Source of the DNA: Corylus avellana
Lineage: Eukaryota > Streptophyta > Magnoliopsida > Fagales > Betulaceae
Direction of reading: 5' to 3'
Assembly (NCBI RefSeq): GCF_901000735.1
Contig: NC_081543.1
Coordinates: 36,700,590-36,764,589, forward strand
DNA: 64,000 nt
Shown: positions 58,559 to 64,000 of the stretch, one piece after another
How the letters are laid out: the number at the start of each line of letters is the position of its first letter
How positions within the stretch are numbered: position 1 is the first letter of the stretch
The notes under the pieces: generated by a model
The model's input: the letters and a program-made list of their open reading frames with translations, nothing else
Told to the model about the DNA's origin: nothing
Databases searched by the model: none
Program-made: the position numbers and the translations under genes

Positions 58559-60997
58559 TGGGAGCTTGACTTTATGGGATGATAATAGTGTTAGCACATC
58601 AACTCATGGGGCCATGGAATCTCCCATTTTATTAGGTAAGTGACAAAGCTCGAACTCTTTCTAATTATAATTAGGTGGCATGAATGCATACACATTTTAG
58701 TTATGGGCATCCCATGAACTTCATATGCAGCTAGCTAGCTAGCTAGTTCAACGAATGTAGGCGTGAGGTTGCTTCTTAATTTTCTTTTCTGAAGTGACAA
58801 GCTTCCTCTTTTAGGAACTTCCAAATGCCAACCCTATCAATCCTATCATTCATCCAAAAAAAGTAAAAAAATCCTCACAATCCAACTCTATTCTAAGGTT
58901 TTATTGCATATCAATTTTTTTTTTCTTAGCACCGAGTCAATCATATAAGAGAAACGTTAAACACATTCTCACTCTCATATTATACGTATTCCATGACGTT
59001 TTTAGTGCCACGTCGAAGAGTGTATAATTGTTCCTCTAAAGAAAAAAGAAAATCCGAGTTGAGCTTGACTTTATGAAAGGAAATGGTTCGGTAAGGGGAC
59101 AAATTCTATGTTAATTAGTAATTAATTAATTTAATCACATTCTAATCATGAGAGGGCATCCATGAAACTTCACTGCTCAACTTGCTTTTGTTTGAAGTGA
59201 GAATCTTTCTCACTTATGAAACTTTTTAATTAATGGCTTCCCTGTCCAAGCAATCTCTCCTAAATTTTTATTTTATTACAGACCTGTACCTTAACATCTG
59301 AATATGTTCAAAAGTCCCCATTTTTTTTTATATATATAGACTGTCGACCTTTTCTTTCTTTCATTTCTCTTTGAAATTAATTAGATATATATGGAGGCAA
59401 GTAGCACATTTATAACTATTGCACTTATAACCATGCAACTATATATAAAGTCAATCAACTATAAGACTTCAAAAAATAATAATAAAATTAAAATAACAAA
59501 TAATTTTTATAAATGTCTACAGTATTTGTATTCCATCTTCTAAAGCAAACTCCTATAAAATTTTATAAATTTAATGGTATATATATTATCGCGTTATTTA
59601 AAATTACAACAAAGTCTTCACCGTAAAATAAATCTCTCAATTTCCCTTGAAATGAAAGTATTAGGCTCCTACATCTAGTCCGTGGATCAATATTGCAAAT
59701 TATGAATAGTAGTTGTCAAAACTACATTATGTTTTTGTCGGTGATCTGGATCATCAGGAACGACACTTGATTTATGGTTGTCGTACGGAATATCAGCCTT
59801 TTTTCTAGAGTTCATGCCGGTTAATTATTATAATTGTGTTCGACAATGGAACGAAAAAAGAGAATAGTATCGTACTACATAAATTTGATTGATATATATA
59901 GGAAAAAAAGTAAAAATATTTTGTATAAAAAAGTAAAAAAAATTTGTTTTATAGTGATTTTTTTATTTGAATAATAATAAAAAGTGATTGATGTGATGTA
60001 AAAAATAAAAATGTTGAAATTGATTTTAAGAAGAATTTTTTGGGTTTTTGGATCTGGTTCGGCCCGGCCCTTTGCCAAACACAACCTATGTTCTTTTTGA
60101 TTTGTAAAGAATGAACAAGAAGGAACAGTAGAGATTTTTTTTTTTTTTAACTAAAAAAAAGATTTTGTTTTTCAATTATTGGCATAAATAATCAAGTGAT
60201 GTACTATATATGTACATTAATATACAACCAAGCATTTGTTTTTGGTTGTGCGTGTATTAATTTCCCGCACCGTTACTTCTAAAAAATAGTAATTTTAAAA
60301 AATGGTTAATAAAAATACAGTTAAAAGTTAGGTGTTCAGTAAATTGTAGTTTGTTTTCTAAAGTTTTGCGTGCTTTTTTACACCTGCTATTTGAAAGCTT
60401 GGATTTTTTCACATTTTCAAACCACTAATTAATTTTTTTAAAATGCACTTTTTACTTGCGAAATCAAACAGACTCTTAATCATCGGATAACGGTGTTATA
60501 ATAACTACGAAACCCTGTATTTGCTGATATGTGTTGCTCTTGCCAACATCTTATGACTAGGTTTTTGTGGACCTAACGTGGAATATAATCTCTCTATATA
60601 TTCGAATGGATGATTGCAAGAATTAATGACCCAAAAAAAAAACAAAAGAAAAAAAAAATGTTCACTAGTAAAAAGTTTGGACTTCTTCTAAAGTACTTCT
60701 GTCGGTACTATAATCAATCAACTTAATTAATAAAAAGTGCTTTCTTTTTCATCTTAATTTCCCTATATTATTTCTCCATATATATATATATATCTCAAAT
60801 GCAAGCAAGGCCACTTAATTTTCCCCCCCTTTTTCTGCATAAATTGTGGTTCTCAATATTAGGAAGAAAAAAAAAAAAAGAAAGAAAAAAAAGGAGTGGC
60901 TCTCAATATATAGTTGGAGCTGATACTAAAACAATGACTCTTAATTGCATTATATACAGAAATAACAGTGATTTAGGGAAGATTAAATTGGAATTAA

Positions 60998-61746
60998 TTA
61001 CCCAAAATAATTAATTAACATAGAGAAAGGAACTAAGCAAAGGCCACTCTTTTTTAGTTCTGTGCAATCACTATCTCTCCCAATAAAACCCACTTCACTT
61101 CTCTCCTCTATCTGTCCTGAAGCACTCCCTTTCTCCTATAAAAAACAGCACACAAAGGCTCCTTGTAATTAGCTCATATATGACTCATACATTCACCACT
61201 CACAAATTAAAGCTAGCCATGAAATAAATAATTAATAGATGTACGTTTAATTACCTGAGATATTTCTGTATTATCGCTTCGTTTTGCAATCTTCATATTC
61301 ATCTCATTCAGTTCATTACAAACCTACCAAAACAGAAAAAAAAAAAAAGAAAAAAAAAAGAGAAGAAGATTATTTTCCACATATATATGCTCAAAGAATG
61401 TGAATATGAAAAATAAAATTCTGACCTTGGGGCTGCTGACAGGAGAGCTAGCAGTATCTTCCAGAGAATCATCAACCAAAGCTCCGATTGTTTTCCTCTT
61501 CTTGAAGCTCAATCTTTTACTACTCTTAACCATAGACTTTTTCCCGATCAAAGAAGCAGCATCAGAAACCAGAGAATTAGAGGTTTCAAAACGGGAAGAG
61601 CAATAACGACTCATCATGTGTTCTTCGTTGTTGTTGTTGACTAAGAAATCTTCAAAGTAGACAGTCCAGCCACTCTCCTCGGGAGACCCAGAAGTTCTTT
61701 CATTGGATGAGAGGGCTTTGCTCATAGAATTGATCGAGTTCTCCAT
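60998..61746 (-). CDS. Vascular-related unknown protein (VUP-like), copy 2
   Basis: Exons 61746-61426, 61323-61255 and 61135-60998 mirror copy 1 exactly (offset 4807), and by eye the 175-aa product is identical. Intact on its own, with the same WTVYFEDF core and C-terminal motif. It lies in block B copy 2, so it is more likely the second allele of one locus than a true paralogue. Its upstream GA run is shorter than that of copy 1. Confidence 0.83.
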
Positions 61747-61943
61747 CCCAAAAAGCAAAGAGAAAAGATGAATATTTCAAGAAGAAAAAAAAAAATATAG
61801 AAATGAGGTTTGGTGGCCGGTTTGAGAGAAACCCTCTTAAAGGAAGCACATATAGTGCAGAGAAAAACATAGAATAGAATAAATAGAGAATCGTGAAGCA
61901 CATGAGTTGGTAATATTGGTGTGGGGCATAGGAAAATTAGTTA

Positions 61944-61948
<5 letters not shown>

Positions 61949-61975
<27 letters not shown>

Positions 61976-61976
61976 G
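61949..61976. repeat. (GA)n microsatellite upstream of VUP-like copy 2
   Basis: The shorter counterpart (about 14 units) of the run at 57141-57178. Confidence 0.9.
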
Positions 61977-63134
61977 GTTTGACATTGTTATATATGAAAG
62001 GATATAGATATGCAGCAGCAACAGAGATTTGCCAAAATATTTCTAGAGTGGACTTTACCTGATTTCCACCAAATGCGTTGAAGGAGCCACTCAGTCACAT
62101 AAAGCGACCTTGTACCAGATTTATGCTCTTTTTTTTTTTTGTTTATCTCAGGAGAAGTAGTACTACTATATGCTTGTTATTTCTCTCCTTTACAAATATA
62201 TATATTACACGTAAATCCATTACTTTTTCACAATTAATATTGATGTAGATTGCAATATATATATTATTTTTTCAAACAATATTCCATTCTAAGACCTTCT
62301 CAGACCATGACCACTACCCACTTTTGCCATTGAATTGAACCACGAACCTGTGCTGTAAAATTAAGGATGTTGGTTTTGTTTCTGCAACCTAATTGTTAAA
62401 TTACCACTTACTTTAAAAGTTAAGTTTACAAAAATGAATAAATTTAATCATTTAATTTTTATTATGATAATTTTCGTCACGTGTAAGCTTAAAGCTTTGA
62501 ATTCAAGACATCTTTTATAATTCGCTTATAAGAATGAATGAATTTAACCATTTAGTATATACTATATAACCATTTAAGAAAAAAAAATATATACCATATA
62601 ACCATCTTTTTCAGGGCACTATATAATTAGCTTGGGGCCATCAAATAGGATTGGAATTCAAACATTTGGTCAAAATTTCCTTTCCGGCCATCCAAACACC
62701 ATATAAATCAACTTGCTATAAATTGATCTCCCATGATGCATGGACAACTTTCACATTCTCTGCACTATCTCGTGAGAAATAGAAATGCTTGCTTTAATTT
62801 GGTCATCACGTTGGTTTCTAGGTCATCCATTGAAAATCAAGATGGCCCCCCATCATGGATGAATAATGTATATATTGAGGCTATTGACTTGGGCTAGAAA
62901 GAAACATAAAATATAACTAGAAAAAGGTTTTTAATTGGAAAACTAAAATAGCTTTATTAAATTATTATAACTTGTAAGCCTCTTGTTGCCTACTTGTTTA
63001 ATGATCACCTGTTTGGTATTTTGCTGACGTTGTTTCTTAAATTTTGTTTATAGCTTTGGCGGTCCCAATATACCTCATCATAGATTGCAATACGATTTGT
63101 TTTTCTTTTTTAATCAACTTAATTTACTTATGAA

Positions 63135-64000
63135 TTGTTTGGGTGTGTGTTTGAGGCCTAAAAGTACGCTTAATACTCCAAAAGTCTTTTTTTTTTTAAA
63201 AAAAAAAAAAACTCATTTGGTAAAAAAAATTAAAAGAGCTTTTGAGGACCACATAATTAGGAACATATAAACAACATATTCCTTGTTTTAATGATAAACT
63301 AATTGTTTTACGGTTATATATGTTTGTACGAGGCAGAAATCAAAGGAAAGACAAATAAATAAATAAATAAAAAGTTCAAACTTCCAAACATTTTTGAAAA
63401 ATAAATCAATTTAGTTAGGACGTGTCAGTTATATTTCTATTTCACTAGTCAGCTTTGATTGCGCTGCAGATAAAGTGCTAGCTGAGAATGGTACCGAAGA
63501 AAAAACCTTGACTATGATAAACATGAATAAAAACAAGCAATAATTTGGAGAGTTTAGCCTGCAAAAGTCATCTCCTTTATTTTGCTGAAATAAGTGTCCC
63601 TCCTTACTCCGATCAAGTCAATGGAGTAAGTCAAAATTCACCCACTAAAAAGAATATGATTTTGTGTGTATGGATCGAGAGGAGATCAGGAGACTAGACT
63701 TAGCCTATTTATAGAAGAGTACTAGATATAATCTACTCATCATAGATAGACTTCTAGCTTTGATATAATTACAAGCCTACATATATATTGTCTACCATAT
63801 ATATATATAGTAGCAGCCTAGGAATCCAATTCCGAGTTAAGGTGTATAACTCAGTAATTATTCAACAACATTTGAGCCTGTTATTTTAGGTTTTGTGTCC
63901 AATACGTTTTAACAAACTAAAACCCACAATCAATATTGTAAGTCTAATAAATAAAATGTTCCAACATTCTCTGAGTACTTTGGCGACATTGATTGCTTAT
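63135..64000. other. Gene-free right end of the window
   Basis: About 63135-63245 is a partial MITE of the AAAAGTGCTTTTAAC family that continues past the point where block B copy 1 is cut. The remainder is AT-rich. A TTTATAG-type box near 63710 and long AT runs are present, but I see no gene or clear transposon structure. Confidence 0.4.

Larger units (their letters stand above)
58559..63233. repeat. Duplicated block B, copy 2 (about 4.7 kb, direct)
   Basis: The first base after the gap matches 53754 of copy 1. The match ends at about 63233, where copy 1 meets the gap. The offset is 4805 bp, then 4807 bp after a 2-bp indel. Both copies extend exactly to the gap edges, as expected for two overlapping contigs placed end to end. 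Confidence 0.92.

Noticed and set aside
53754..63233. VUP-like genes as a true tandem pair
   Set aside because: Identical coding sequence, copies that end exactly at gap edges, and allele-like SSR differences favour one locus seen twice. Not formally excluded.

Overview
This window is nuclear DNA of a flowering plant, almost certainly a eudicot. It is AT-rich, its genes are split by introns with GT/AG borders, it carries many small transposons and LINE fragments, and every recognisable protein is a plant family. I cannot name the species. Allele-like duplicates at two assembly gaps suggest an outbred, heterozygous genome, such as a woody perennial.

Layout, left to right. (1) 1-1.7 kb: a decayed repeat and a foldback MITE with an 8-bp target duplication. 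(2) 1.8-4.65 kb, + strand: a two-exon COBRA-like GPI-anchored wall protein of the COBL7 type. (3) 7.6-21.7 kb, - strand: an 11-exon TBC-domain Rab GTPase-activating protein (439 aa reconstructed). Its introns hold an antisense L1 LINE relic, a second LINE scrap, a TRIM-like repeat and two strong foldbacks. (4) 26.1-27.5 kb, + strand: an early nodulin-like phytocyanin without copper ligands. (5) 32.6-41.6 kb, - strand: a 15-exon PDIL5-4-type protein disulfide isomerase (481 aa reconstructed). Its last four exons occur again at 29.3-30.65 kb, just before a 100-N gap. (6) 42.05-44.05 kb: a small non-autonomous LTR element on the - strand, with primer binding site, polypurine tract and an internal 45-bp tandem repeat. 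(7) 45.4-46.6 kb: a tandem array of nested MITEs ending about 165 bp before the next gene. (8) 46.7-52.1 kb, + strand: an eight-exon mitochondrial electron transfer flavoprotein alpha subunit (353 aa). (9) 52.93-53.00 kb: tRNA-Gly(CCC). (10) 56.2-56.9 kb, - strand: a three-exon vascular-related unknown protein (VUP-like, 175 aa), found again with its flanks at 61.0-61.7 kb after a second 100-N gap.

The genes are unrelated housekeeping, secretory-pathway and cell-wall genes and do not form a cluster or pathway. I found no convincing new biological system. The most useful observations concern genome structure. Both N gaps are flanked by direct near-identical copies of about 3.1 kb and 4.7 kb that look like unmerged haplotype overlaps. 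One of them carries a hAT-like insertion that the other lacks, and divergence between copies is patchy. Exon borders were derived by eye from splice consensus, reading-frame continuity and family knowledge; no alignment or transcript data were available.
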